Positions 53,672-62,003 of a stretch of DNA of 64,000 nucleotides are shown in pieces; the first letter of the stretch is position 1; each line of letters begins with the position of its first letter. The stretch is from NCBI GenBank assembly GCA_000233775.1, contig CP003096.1:1018501-1082500 (forward strand). The letters run 5' to 3'. Below the pieces are notes generated by a model that was not told where the DNA came from, ran no database searches, and saw nothing but the letters and a program-made list of their open reading frames with translations. This DNA is from Thermovirga lienii DSM 17291. Its GTDB lineage: Bacteria; Synergistota; Synergistia; Synergistales; Thermovirgaceae. A program made the position numbers and the translations under genes.

Positions 53672-54583
53672 TTAATATGTCCTTGATTCCAAATAGATTG
53701 CAAACGAAGCAAGATATTTAGTGTCCTTATCGATCTTGCTCAAAGCGCCTATAGATTTTTGCGAGTGAAGCCTTGCAAGTTTCACAGCCTCTTCAAGTCC
53801 GTAGACGGCAATAAATGTATTTTTCCCCTGGGCTTCGTCCTTACCTGGATTTTTACCTAAAGAGTTTTTTTCTCCTATTACGTCCAATATATCATCGACC
53901 ATCTGAAAAGCTACTCCAAGATGAGATGCATATGATGTTAGAGCCTTTATATCGTCGCTAGAGGCACCTGCCAATTGTGCAGGTGACACAACAGCTGCTT
54001 TTATAAGCGTGGCGGTCTTATAATATGCTATTTTCCAGGGGCTGAAAAATGAATTATTAGCCTCATGCATATCCATTGCTTGTCCGCTACAAATACCTGA
54101 GGGGCCTGCTGCCTCAAGAAGAGTTTTTGCGGCTTCCATTATATTGCTTTTGTCTAAGTTACCTATCGCTGTCAAGTTCCTAATCGCCTGCTCAATTGCA
54201 TAGAGGAAGAGAGCATCTCCTGCCAATAAAGCCATTGCTTCACCGTAAACAACGTGGTTTGTGGGCTTGCCTCTCCGCAATGTGTCGTTATCCATGCATG
54301 GCATGTCGTCATGTATAAGAGAGGCGGTGTGTATCATTTCGACCGCTGTAGCTAAAGGCAAGACTTCCTCTTCTCTCAGGCCGAAAACCTCGCCTACGGT
54401 CATTGTTAAGACAGGTCTTATCCGCTTACCGCCAGCCATGAGAGAGTATGTCATGGACTCCCACAGCGTATTTGGTACATTCGGCAGGCCTTTTTTAGAG
54501 ATATTTCCCAAATGTTCTTCGAAAACCGTCTTTTTATTGTCATAATATTCGATAAAATCTTTCTGAAGGACATTATCTCTCAT
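53672..54583 (-). CDS. ispA: Polyprenyl (farnesyl) diphosphate synthase
   Basis: Trans-isoprenyl synthase making short-chain prenyl diphosphates. The 303 residues carry the first Asp-rich motif in LIHDDMPCMDNDTLRRGKPT and the second in FQMVDDILDVIG. The first is the DDxxxxD variant typical of bacterial FPP/GGPP synthases. KTATLIKAA is the KT motif. I chose ATG 54583 (MRDNVLQKDF) with GAGGAAG six bases upstream; the longer frame from 54631 overlaps most of the end of xseB and has no such site. It overlaps xseB by 11 bases. Confidence 0.93.
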   Translation of the reverse strand: MRDNVLQKDFIEYYDNKKTVFEEHLGNISKKGLPNVPNTLWESMTYSLMAGGKRIRPVLTMTVGEVFGLREEEVLPLATAVEMIHTASLIHDDMPCMDNDTLRRGKPTNHVVYGEAMALLAGDALFLYAIEQAIRNLTAIGNLDKSNIMEAAKTLLEAAGPSGICSGQAMDMHEANNSFFSPWKIAYYKTATLIKAAVVSPAQLAGASSDDIKALTSYASHLGVAFQMVDDILDVIGEKNSLGKNPGKDEAQGKNTFIAVYGLEEAVKLARLHSQKSIGALSKIDKDTKYLASFAIYLESRTY

Positions 54584-54806
54584 CGTCAGCTTCCTCTGTT
54601 TCAGGGGTTGTTGTGAAGACATCCTTCTCAAGTTCTTCTGATAAAATCCTGATGGTCTGCTCTGTATTCTCTAGAAAGGTCTTGCAATTTTTGACCAACT
54701 CCACTCCTTCCTTGAATAGCTCAACGGATTCTTCCAAGGTCAAATTACCAGAATCCAACATTTGGACGATCTCTTGTATTCTCTCCATGTTTTTTGTAAA
54801 AGTCAT
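54573..54806 (-). CDS. xseB: Exodeoxyribonuclease VII small subunit
   Basis: Small helical subunit (77 residues) of exonuclease VII, recognised by MERIQEIVQMLDSGNLTLEE and SVELFKEGVELVKNC, which form two helices of a coiled-coil hairpin, then an acidic tail. I chose the ATG at 54806, with GAGGTG 7 bases upstream; the ATG at 54812 is one base after it. The catalytic subunit gene xseA is not adjacent or elsewhere in this window. It is the first gene of the leftward xseB-ispA-dxs-tlyA-nadK-recN group. Confidence 0.9.
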   Translation of the reverse strand: MTFTKNMERIQEIVQMLDSGNLTLEESVELFKEGVELVKNCKTFLENTEQTIRILSEELEKDVFTTTPETEEADDER

Positions 54807-54826
54807 TTTCATTCACCTCGGTAGAA

Positions 54827-54841
54827 ATTATAGACTATAAT
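54827..54841. promoter_or_regulatory. Perfect 15-bp palindrome downstream of the xseB promoter
   Basis: ATTATAGACTATAAT has 7-bp arms with one central base. It lies between the inferred start point (near 54845) and the xseB ribosome-binding site. It could be an operator, or could contain an alternative TATAAT box (minus strand, plus 54827-54832) lacking a good -35. Both readings are inference. Confidence 0.35.
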
Positions 54842-54851
54842 CTAACTACGA

Positions 54852-54881
54852 AGTATAAAAATATGCACATGTCACTTGCAA
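54852..54881 (-). promoter_or_regulatory. Promoter of the xseB-recN group
   Basis: On the minus strand TTGCAA (plus 54876-54881), an 18-bp spacer and TATACT (plus 54852-54857) give a plausible sigma-70 promoter, with four of six and five of six matches. The transcript would begin near 54845, leaving a short 5' leader before the ATG at 54806. The rpmB promoter reads away from it with its -35 three bases off. Confidence 0.5.
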
Positions 54882-54883
54882 TG

Positions 54884-54913
54884 TTGCAGAAAAAGGTTAA
54901 GGCGTGGTAAAAT
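54884..54913 (+). promoter_or_regulatory. Promoter of rpmB
   Basis: TTGCAG at 54884-54889, an 18-bp spacer and TAAAAT at 54908-54913, preceded by TGG as an extended -10. The start would be near 54920, leaving a leader of about 40 bases before the rpmB ATG. It is divergent from the xseB promoter. Confidence 0.5.
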
Positions 54914-54960
54914 GCAGTTCGCTTGTCGAAGAAGTGGCTAGTAGTGAAGGGGGAATTATC

Positions 54961-55155
54961 ATGGCAAAGGTTTGCGAATGCTGTGGCAGAGGGCCTGCGA
55001 CCGGTAATAGAGTTAGCCATTCCAATCGTCACACCAAGAGACGTTGGGAGGTCAATCTCCAGAGTGTAAAGGTTGACCTTGGTGGAAACGAGACTCGCAG
55101 GATGAAAATTTGCACCCGCTGCCTCAAGTCTGGCAAAGTCAAGAGGGCCCTATAA
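54961..55155 (+). CDS. rpmB: Large ribosomal subunit protein L28
   Basis: 50S protein of 64 residues beginning MAKVCECCGRGPATGNRVSH and ending CTRCLKSGKVKRAL. Two CxxC pairs (CECC region and CTRC) make this the zinc-ribbon (C+) form. The ATG 54961 has GAAGGGGG 7 bases upstream; the longer frame from 54904 would begin before the promoter's start point and is rejected. A single-gene unit with its own promoter and terminator. Confidence 0.95.
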   Translation: MAKVCECCGRGPATGNRVSHSNRHTKRRWEVNLQSVKVDLGGNETRRMKICTRCLKSGKVKRAL

Positions 55156-55176
55156 GGGACCCTTTTGACTTTTTTA
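55135..55176 (+). terminator. Terminator of rpmB
   Basis: AAAGTCAAGAGGG at 55135-55147 pairs with CCCTTTTGACTTT at 55160-55172 (13 bp with one G-T pair) and runs into T-rich sequence. The 5' arm includes the last codons of rpmB. The convergent thiN gene ends at 55181, so the stem may also act for it. Confidence 0.75.
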
Positions 55177-55180
55177 TTAT

Positions 55181-55906
55181 TTAGAAGTTCAAGTATACCC
55201 CAAGCCACCCCTTTTGGACGCTGACATTGATTCCTTGGTTCTCAGAGGAAGGGTGTAGTTTATTGCTCACCGCGAAGGGGTGGTGCTGTGATAATGTGTG
55301 TTCCTGAAGGGGCCACACCACGTTGTCTATGCTTACTCCGATACAATGATCCGATAATGCTAGCAAAGAAATGTTTTTAGGTAACTTTTTGAAATCTAGA
55401 GAGATCGATGTTTTTCCTTTCAAAAAATACAATATCTCCTTATCATCAGCCATAGCAATGGTCGAAATACCCCACTCGTCTGCCCAAACCGCAGAGTGGA
55501 CAATACTGTAAAGGTGGTCAAACCTCCCTCCCCAGCATCCTGTCAGTAATATAGAGGCATTTTCACATCTGTTGCTGGCTTCCTTCAGTGCCAACTGCAG
55601 ATCCGTCAAATCTTTCATGGTGGGGTAAGTTACAAGCTCCACCATGGTCTTTTGGGCTCTTGTCAGTTCTTCTTCGCTTATGCTGTCCTTATCACCTATA
55701 TACAAGGTTGGGGTTATACCTGCTTCCAAACAATAGGTTAATCCTCTATCTACAGCCCAAAAGGGGTATCCTTTTCGGACCAAGAAAGAAAGCCATTTTT
55801 TATCGGGTCTTCTCCCACCAGCCACAAAAACTAACACTTTGCCTAAAGATCTCTTGGAGAATGTTGCTTCAACTTGAGGTAATTCCAGGAAGCTCTTTGT
55901 TCTCAT
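55181..55906 (-). CDS. thiN: Thiamine pyrophosphokinase-like protein
   Basis: Predicted to convert thiamine to thiamine diphosphate. The 241 residues show the family pattern: VFVAGGRRPDKKWLSF, WAVDRGLTYCLEAGITPTL, IGDKDSISEEEL (usual GDFDSI), YPTMKDLTDLQLALKEA, and LLTGCWGGRFDH. The catalytic region KDxTD is intact. GDKDS in place of GDFDS is a small change. It overlaps ftsK by four bases (ATGA) and ends in the shared terminator with rpmB. TPP supply would serve Dxs, encoded in the same window. Confidence 0.88.
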   Translation of the reverse strand: MRTKSFLELPQVEATFSKRSLGKVLVFVAGGRRPDKKWLSFLVRKGYPFWAVDRGLTYCLEAGITPTLYIGDKDSISEEELTRAQKTMVELVTYPTMKDLTDLQLALKEASNRCENASILLTGCWGGRFDHLYSIVHSAVWADEWGISTIAMADDKEILYFLKGKTSISLDFKKLPKNISLLALSDHCIGVSIDNVVWPLQEHTLSQHHPFAVSNKLHPSSENQGINVSVQKGWLGVYLNF

Positions 55907-58170
55907 ACGTTGTCCCTCTTTAGGTGCTCTCCCAAGATTTGTTTTGCCTCTTCAAGGTCCACCAATATATCCCTAGGTTTAGCACCATCAGGAGCGCTCA
56001 CTATCCCCAAACTTTCAAGGGTATCGATCAACCTTGCGGCTCTCGTGAAACCAACGCGAAGCTGTCTCTGTAATCTACTGGCAGAGGCTATACCCGTTTG
56101 CATTATTATTTCTAAAGCTTGCTCCAAGAGGGGATCATAGGATTCTACAACTTCGTTTGGGTGATTGCTATTTGCTGTGTCGATATCGATGTACTCTGGT
56201 TCTCCAAATAGGCGAATTAAGTATTCTATAAAGTTTGTTATAGCAGTTTCGTTTATCATAGGTGCTTGCATCCTGACCGGCTTGGAGAGCCTAGGAGTGA
56301 GGAACAACATATCCCCACTGCCTAAAAGTTTTTCTGCTCCTGCGATATCTATAACAGTTCTTGAATCAGTTTGAGATGGCAGAGTGAAAGCAACTCTGGC
56401 TGGTATGTTAGCCTTTATCAAACCAGTTACAACGTTAACGGAAGGTCTTTGTGTAGCTATTATAAGGTGCATTCCGGTGGCCCTCGCCATTTGGGCAAGC
56501 CTACATATATAGTCTTCCACTTCCTTGGGAGAGGTAAACATTAAGTCTGCCAGTTCATCTATTACAATTACTATATAGGGCAACCGGTCCTTTGGTAAAA
56601 CCTTGGCATTATATGTTTTGAGGTCTCTTGCTCTGGCCTGAGCGAATTTTTCATAACGTTTTTCCATTTCAGACACTGCCCAAGCTAAGGCATGTACTGC
56701 CTTTTTAGATTCCACAACGGGTGGCATAAGAGTGTGAGGCAACTTTTCAAATATCTTCATCTCAACACGTTTAGGATCTATTAGTAAAAGGCGCATTTCC
56801 TCTGGACGTCTGGCATAGCAAAGGGAGGTTATGCAACTTGATATAAAAACACTCTTTCCTGAGCCTGTGGTTCCTGCTACCAATAGATGGGGTAGCTTCT
56901 CTAAAGGAACGGTTAAATGTCTTCCGTCCACTGTTGTTCCTATCGCGATAGGCAGATCTCCTTCTGATTCACTAAAGGATTTATGTTGGATAATGCTCCT
57001 GAGATGCACCGGCTTTCTCTTTGGATTGGGTATTTCCACACCAACATATGTAGTTCCAGGTATGGGAGCTTCTACCCTCAAGTTAGCTACGCCCAGAGCC
57101 ACGGCAAGATCGTTGGTCAAGGCTGCAACTTTGCTCACCTTTACTCCCGGAGCAAGCTGTAACCTGAACTGGATAACTGTTGGGCCAACTACTACTTCAG
57201 CCATCTGTGCTTCTATGTTGAACTCCCTCAGCGTGTCAATTATATTGTTACTTTTTTGATCTATTAGTTCCTGGCTAAGATCCTTATCAGAATTAAAGGT
57301 TTCTGGGCCTAGGATATCTAGAGGTGGGGGGAAAACCCCCTGTTCGACTTCGCAAGTTAGCGGTAGTTCGCTATCTTGTTGTGCAGTTTCTTCTTCATCT
57401 ATGGCTTCCAGTGAGTTCGAACATTCAACAGAATTTTCTTCTACCACCAGAAATTGGCCCACTTCTTGCCCTTTATGCTTCCTAACGACTATGTCCTTGA
57501 CTTTAGGGCTTCTAAGATCGCTCTCAGTTTGGTGACTGTCTTCTTGTGATGCTTTACTATCCTTTTGGGGTGACTGCGCTTTTTTGAATAATGATTCCAT
57601 TGCAAGTTTAATCTTTCCGTATGAAATGAAATCCAAAAGCCACAGTGCAATAAATACTGCAGCAAACCCAAAAAGAATGGTACCAAAAGGGCCTGCAAAC
57701 ATAAGTAGGCTATTGGATATTACCTGTCCATACAGTCCAGGCGTCATCCATGGGCGTAACTTTATCAATACTGGGAATTTTGAAGTTTTATACAAATGTA
57801 AGGCCAACGACAATGCGAAATAAACCAGAACTGTCGCAGCAAGCTGCCGAAAGAAGTGGGGTATGGGTTTCTTGATTAAAAGGGCAATGAAGCAATAAAG
57901 CCCAAAAGCCAAAGGGATAATTGCCCCTCCTCCACCATATAACATTATGTATTTATGAAGAAAATGGCCGATCCTCCCCGTGTAAAAGCTAAAGTATGAA
58001 GCTATAAAATACAAATCTAGTAGGATAGCCAATAGAAGCGTGATATTTCTGCATAGCGCAAGGCGCCCTTCGGTGAGGAAAGGTTCTTTTATTTTTTGTT
58101 GAGCCTTATCCCGCTTTTTGCTTCCTTTTTTCTGTTTTTGATTACGAGAGAAAAAGACATTTCCCAACAT
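55903..58170 (-). CDS. ftsK: DNA translocase FtsK/SpoIIIE
   Basis: Septal DNA pump that clears the chromosome from the closing septum. The 755 residues begin with a basic segment, then four hydrophobic helices (about residues 38-190), an acidic linker (about 200-300), and the RecA-like motor with Walker A GTTGSGKS at 433-440 and IVIVIDELADLMF as Walker B. A C-terminal winged-helix gamma domain (ASRLQRQLRVGFTRAARLID) recognises KOPS-like DNA. The ATG abuts the tldD stop; the ribosome-binding site GGGAGG lies in the end of tldD. It matches SpoIIIE/FtsK size in monoderms rather than the long E. coli form. Confidence 0.95.
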   Translation of the reverse strand: MLGNVFFSRNQKQKKGSKKRDKAQQKIKEPFLTEGRLALCRNITLLLAILLDLYFIASYFSFYTGRIGHFLHKYIMLYGGGGAIIPLAFGLYCFIALLIKKPIPHFFRQLAATVLVYFALSLALHLYKTSKFPVLIKLRPWMTPGLYGQVISNSLLMFAGPFGTILFGFAAVFIALWLLDFISYGKIKLAMESLFKKAQSPQKDSKASQEDSHQTESDLRSPKVKDIVVRKHKGQEVGQFLVVEENSVECSNSLEAIDEEETAQQDSELPLTCEVEQGVFPPPLDILGPETFNSDKDLSQELIDQKSNNIIDTLREFNIEAQMAEVVVGPTVIQFRLQLAPGVKVSKVAALTNDLAVALGVANLRVEAPIPGTTYVGVEIPNPKRKPVHLRSIIQHKSFSESEGDLPIAIGTTVDGRHLTVPLEKLPHLLVAGTTGSGKSVFISSCITSLCYARRPEEMRLLLIDPKRVEMKIFEKLPHTLMPPVVESKKAVHALAWAVSEMEKRYEKFAQARARDLKTYNAKVLPKDRLPYIVIVIDELADLMFTSPKEVEDYICRLAQMARATGMHLIIATQRPSVNVVTGLIKANIPARVAFTLPSQTDSRTVIDIAGAEKLLGSGDMLFLTPRLSKPVRMQAPMINETAITNFIEYLIRLFGEPEYIDIDTANSNHPNEVVESYDPLLEQALEIIMQTGIASASRLQRQLRVGFTRAARLIDTLESLGIVSAPDGAKPRDILVDLEEAKQILGEHLKRDNV

Positions 58171-59526
58171 TTATGCGTGTGATCCTCCCACAATTATCTC
58201 ATCTATTAGAACAGTTGGCTGTCCATCAGTTACAGGTACTCCCTGACCTGATTTTCCGCAAACTCCAGCATCAAACATTAAATCCTTCCCAATTTTTGTT
58301 ATTTTATTGAGGACCTCTGGTCCATTTCCTGTCATTATGGCATTTTTTACGGGATATTGTATTTGTCCTTTCTCTATGTAGTATCCTTCTGAAACATGAA
58401 ACACAAAATCACCTGTAGTGGGATGCACTTCGCCCCCTCCCATTTTCATGACTAAAAGGCCTTTTTGAACAGAGTTGATAATTTCTTCACTTTCATAGGT
58501 TCCATTACCTAGTATAAACGTATTCGACATCCTAGGAATGGGAATATGTCTAAAAGAAGCCCTTCTGCCATTTCCAGTTTTTGGTAGATCGTATTGCAAT
58601 GCGGAGGCAATGTCGGTGAGGTAATTTTTAAGTATGCCATTCTCTATGAGTATGGTCCTAGAAGCTTCTGTGCCCTCATCGTCAAAACAATAGCTTCCGT
58701 ATAGATCGGGTAATGTAGGATCATCCACTAAGGTTATTTGTTCGCTTGCTACCTTTTGCCCTATTTTATCTTTATAAACGGAGAAATCTTTATTGATAAT
58801 GTCAGCTTCCAACCCATGTCCTACTGCTTCGTGGATCATGGTTCCTCCACTTTTGCCGCTCAATACGACTTGCATGACTCCTGCGGGGCATGGTTTAGCT
58901 TCAGATTGTAATAAAGCTCTTTTGATTGCTTTTTCTCCCATTTTCTCTAGATCATTTTTATTTAAAAAGGCATCTAAATCCAAAGCCATTGCGTGGGATT
59001 CCATTCCCGTATAAAGGATGCCGTCTTTCTCAACGACTACATGTATGTAAACTTTTGAGGAATCTCTTTTTTTGTTTACGATCTTACCTTCAGAAGAAAT
59101 GATCTTTATCACGCTTTTTGATGTACTAATGTTTATGAGCACTTGTTTGATCGATGGAGATGCCCTTCGTATCTTTTTCTCCAAATCCACCAATATTTCG
59201 ATATTTGGAACCTTTACATGTAACCTATCAGGAATCAGATCCTTGTTTTTGAAGTTTATATCCTTTGATGTCATTCCTGCTTTTTCTTCGCAATTCTTCA
59301 GACAGGCTCTTATTGCATTTAAATCCGTGCCATTCGAGGAAGCGTAGACAGTATTTCCATTAAGGAAAAAACGAACCCCCGTTCCGTGGGTGTGATTTGA
59401 TTTTACTTCTTCTACTTTGCCATTATCTAGACGTACTGTGTGAGAGTCCGTTTTTTGCAAAAATACATCGCCGTGATCCAAGTTTTTCTCGCTCATATAT
59501 TCGCTTATTTTGAATAGGTCATCCAT
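58171..59526 (-). CDS. tldD: TldD-family metalloprotease
   Basis: Zinc protease of the TldD/PmbA superfamily. The HExxxH motif is H232-E-A-V-G-H237 in MIHEAVGHGLEAD, and the third ligand is probably the Cys in FDAGVCGKSGQG near the C-terminus. This is the catalytic TldD type rather than the inactive TldE/PmbA partner, whose gene is not visible here. E. coli TldD/E matures microcin B17 and degrades CcdA; the substrate in this organism is unknown. The 451 residues are slightly short but complete. It lies between mltG and ftsK with 31 bp and no gap on its two sides. Confidence 0.92.
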   Translation of the reverse strand: MDDLFKISEYMSEKNLDHGDVFLQKTDSHTVRLDNGKVEEVKSNHTHGTGVRFFLNGNTVYASSNGTDLNAIRACLKNCEEKAGMTSKDINFKNKDLIPDRLHVKVPNIEILVDLEKKIRRASPSIKQVLINISTSKSVIKIISSEGKIVNKKRDSSKVYIHVVVEKDGILYTGMESHAMALDLDAFLNKNDLEKMGEKAIKRALLQSEAKPCPAGVMQVVLSGKSGGTMIHEAVGHGLEADIINKDFSVYKDKIGQKVASEQITLVDDPTLPDLYGSYCFDDEGTEASRTILIENGILKNYLTDIASALQYDLPKTGNGRRASFRHIPIPRMSNTFILGNGTYESEEIINSVQKGLLVMKMGGGEVHPTTGDFVFHVSEGYYIEKGQIQYPVKNAIMTGNGPEVLNKITKIGKDLMFDAGVCGKSGQGVPVTDGQPTVLIDEIIVGGSHA

Positions 59527-59557
59527 AGCCTTACCAGTCCTTTCCTTCTAAGGTGAA

Positions 59558-60604
59558 TTATTTGCTGTCTTGCTTATTTTTTTTATTCACCTTTATTGCC
59601 TTTAAATGCTCTTTATAACTTTCACTAAAGATGTGGCTGCCATCTTCTTTAGCTACGTAGAATAAATAGGAATGCTTTTCGGGGAATATCGCAGCCATCC
59701 ACGAACCGATGGAAGGAATACAAATGGGTCCAGGAGGTAATCCCTTAACAAGATACGTGTTGTAAGAGGATTCTATTTTCAAATGCTTGTAAAGAACCCT
59801 ATTAAGCTTTATTCCCTTTTCTCCCCATGCATATACTACAGTAGCATCAACTTGTAGCGGCATGCTTTTACTTAAGCGATTGTAGATCACACCTGCTATG
59901 GTTTTCTTTTCTTCCTCCAATGCTGTCTCCTTTTCCACTAAAGAGGCCACCGTAGCTATTTTAAGCAAGTGATCTTTATTTAGGTTACTTTGCCCTATAA
60001 CGCTTCCCACCCTTTTGTACCACGCTTCTGATGCGGCTTTTACAGCTTGTGAAGCATAGCTTTCTCCGGGGATTACGTAATAAGTATCTGGCAGTAGGAA
60101 TACGATTCTATCCTCAGCCCTTTCTGGAAGAATATCTCGCACGGAAGGGTAAAATGCCCCTTTTTTCTTAAGTACGTTCGAGAAATCTTCGTTATAATTA
60201 TTTTTGAAGTATTCTTGTATTTCTCTGTAGGTTTTGCCAGGATAAAGGGTAACCTTCTCAGTAAAAGGTTTTGATGTCTGCAATTGTTTGGCGACTTCCC
60301 AAGGGGAGCCAGGTTTTATTCTATATATGCCTGGTTTTATACTTCTATCTATACTTAATTTTACCATCCAGAATATTAAACCTTCAGGATCGTCTACCAA
60401 TCCCTCCTTGGATAGTTTTTCTGCAACTGTTTTTCCAGTTTCACCTGTTGCTATCAGAACGTTTTTAGGTTCTCCCCTTCCGAACACTTGGTGTTTCTCT
60501 ATATATGTGGGTGCCCAGGCTATGAGAAAAAAGAAATAAATGAAAGAAACAACCAAAATCACATGTTGAAGTACGAAGCTTATTTGAGTTTTAGTTTTTC
60601 CCAC
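59558..60604 (-). CDS. mltG: Endolytic murein transglycosylase MltG
   Basis: Membrane lytic transglycosylase (YceG family) that cuts nascent glycan and sets chain length. The 348 residues start with a membrane helix (about residues 10-32), then a LysM-like region (ATGETGKTVAEKLSKEG), and the catalytic domain with TVASLVEKETALEEEKK, which holds the active-site glutamate, and VIYNRLSKSMPLQVD, followed by YNTYLVKGLPPGPI. I chose GTG 60604, with GGAGGGG 8 bases upstream; the ATG at 60637 would include this site in the gene. First gene of mltG-tldD-ftsK-thiN. Confidence 0.93.
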   Translation of the reverse strand: MGKTKTQISFVLQHVILVVSFIYFFFLIAWAPTYIEKHQVFGRGEPKNVLIATGETGKTVAEKLSKEGLVDDPEGLIFWMVKLSIDRSIKPGIYRIKPGSPWEVAKQLQTSKPFTEKVTLYPGKTYREIQEYFKNNYNEDFSNVLKKKGAFYPSVRDILPERAEDRIVFLLPDTYYVIPGESYASQAVKAASEAWYKRVGSVIGQSNLNKDHLLKIATVASLVEKETALEEEKKTIAGVIYNRLSKSMPLQVDATVVYAWGEKGIKLNRVLYKHLKIESSYNTYLVKGLPPGPICIPSIGSWMAAIFPEKHSYLFYVAKEDGSHIFSESYKEHLKAIKVNKKNKQDSK

Positions 60605-60647
60605 TAGAACGACCCCTCCGATATTTTTTGAGAGCATGTGCAGTTAT

Positions 60648-60653
60648 ATTATA
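60648..60653 (-). promoter_or_regulatory. Putative -10 box for the mltG operon
   Basis: TATAAT on the minus strand, exactly consensus, about 40 bases before the mltG start. The -35 region (around plus 60671-60676, CTTTTG on the minus strand) is poor. A 7-bp-arm inverted repeat overlaps that region, which might compensate through an activator or block binding of polymerase. Confidence 0.45.
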
Positions 60654-60658
60654 CTAAC

Positions 60659-60683
60659 CCAGTTCCTTCGCAAAAGGAACCAG
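60659..60683. repeat. Inverted repeat over the mltG -35 region
   Basis: GTTCCTT at 60662-60668 and AAGGAAC at 60674-60680 are perfect 7-bp arms with a 5-base centre, extended by partly matching outer bases. It covers the place where a -35 would be for the TATAAT at 60648-60653. It might be an operator, or a hairpin of the end of the livJ transcript without a T-tract. Confidence 0.35.
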
Positions 60684-60699
60684 CAAAGTAATTACAACA

Positions 60700-60745
60700 C
60701 AAATAAAGAGGTGGGTTGACCGGCTATATCCCGATCGCCCCACCT
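60700..60745 (-). terminator. Terminator hairpin after livJ
   Basis: AGGTGGG at 60709-60715 and CCCACCT at 60739-60745 form the outer 7-bp stem, with a second inner stem (GACCGG against CCGATC, imperfect). On the minus strand it is followed by CTTTATTTG, a weak T-rich tract. It lies 42 bases after the livJ stop and before the mltG promoter, so it probably separates the two units. The rest of 60605-60786 holds the mltG promoter region and nothing else that I recognise. Confidence 0.55.
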
Positions 60746-60786
60746 TGACACGCTAATTATATAACTTTGGTGCCGCGCAAAGATAC

Positions 60787-61941
60787 TTACGGGTTTATTA
60801 TATCTGGGTCGTCAACCACACCAAAGTAATGGTACTTACCAAACTTTATTATCTGTACCTGTACAGGCTTTACAACTTCTCCTATTTCGTTAAAGCCTTT
60901 GATGACGCCAGTCAGGCCGTCAAAATCCTTAGTGGAAGCTATTGCGTCTCTTATGGCTTTCCCATCGGTGCTTCCAGCCCTTTGAATGGCATCGACGATG
61001 ATTGTGAGAGCGTCATATGCCGATGCACCTACCATGTCAGGGGCAATGCCGTAACGCCCTTCGTATTCTTTGATGAAGTTTTGTACGACTGGACGTTCGT
61101 CATCCCTATTGAGATTGGTAACTATAATGAATCCTTCAGCTGCAGATGGGCCAGCCAGCTCAACCAACTTAGGAGAATCAGCGCCTTCTTCACCTAGTAT
61201 TATGGATTTGATACCCATTTCTCTGGCTTGTTTTAGAATTGGTCCAGTCTGGAAATAGTAACCGTTGACCATTATCAGATCGGGGTTAAGTTCCTTGATC
61301 TCAGAAAGGTATGGTTTGTAGTCTTTTTCTTTGAAGGGATATGCCTTTGAGTATACTATCTCTACACCTGTTGTTTTGTTTTCTATGTACTCTTTAAAGC
61401 CCTTTGAAAGAGTTCTTCCAAAATCTATATCAGAATAAAGTACAGCAATTCTTTTTGCTCCCAGCATATCTGTTGCAACCTTAGCTGCCGCCTTGCCTTC
61501 TACTTCCGCTAGGAATCCATTTCTGAAGCAGAAGTCACCAGCTTTTGTTATATCAGGGTGTACGGCATAGGCTGCCACAAAAGGAATTTGAGCTTCCTGG
61601 AAAAAGGTAGCCACCGCTCTTGTCGGCATGCTGTAAGAGCCACCTACTACTGCTACCACTCTGTCTTGCCCTATTAACTTATGGGCAAGGGAAACGGCTT
61701 CCTTTGCGTCCGCTCTATCGTCGTAAACTACCAACTCAACCTTTTTGCCCAGTACCCCACCGCTCGCATTGATCTTGTCGACTGCGATGTTAACCGAGTT
61801 TAAGACACTCTCACCGTCAGCTGCCGCAAAGCCAGTAAGGGGCGCAAGGACACCGATTTTAATGGTATCCGCTGCAAAGGCAGATCCCCCAAGGAGGGTC
61901 AACACCAAAAACACAGATAACAGCACCTTTACCATTCTCAT
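60787..61941 (-). CDS. livJ: Branched-chain amino acid ABC transporter substrate-binding protein
   Basis: Periplasmic binding protein of the Liv/HAAT family (384 residues). It has a signal peptide at residues 1-23 (basic MRMVKV, hydrophobic core, GSAFA cleavage), then KIGVLAPLTGFAAADGESVL, the family N-terminus, and a two-lobe fold with VVGGSYSMPTRAV and FGRTLSKGFKEYI. No lipobox Cys follows, so it is predicted soluble in the periplasm. It is the last gene of the liv group, downstream of livF by 62 bp, and may have its own promoter. Ligand range (Leu, Ile, Val or others) cannot be read from sequence. Confidence 0.93.
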   Translation of the reverse strand: MRMVKVLLSVFLVLTLLGGSAFAADTIKIGVLAPLTGFAAADGESVLNSVNIAVDKINASGGVLGKKVELVVYDDRADAKEAVSLAHKLIGQDRVVAVVGGSYSMPTRAVATFFQEAQIPFVAAYAVHPDITKAGDFCFRNGFLAEVEGKAAAKVATDMLGAKRIAVLYSDIDFGRTLSKGFKEYIENKTTGVEIVYSKAYPFKEKDYKPYLSEIKELNPDLIMVNGYYFQTGPILKQAREMGIKSIILGEEGADSPKLVELAGPSAAEGFIIVTNLNRDDERPVVQNFIKEYEGRYGIAPDMVGASAYDALTIIVDAIQRAGSTDGKAIRDAIASTKDFDGLTGVIKGFNEIGEVVKPVQVQIIKFGKYHYFGVVDDPDIINP

Positions 61942-61978
61942 CTTAACACCTCCAATGTATTTACGTTTTTCTGAAACA

Positions 61979-61984
61979 ATTATA
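61979..61984 (-). promoter_or_regulatory. Possible internal -10 box for livJ
   Basis: TATAAT on the minus strand lies in the livF-livJ gap, about 40 bases before the livJ start. No fitting -35 is seen at 16-18 bp (ATAAGC-like sequence). An extra promoter would explain higher expression of the binding protein, which is needed in excess, but this is inference. Confidence 0.35.
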
Positions 61985-62003
61985 ACCTGTTTTATATTCC
62001 TGC

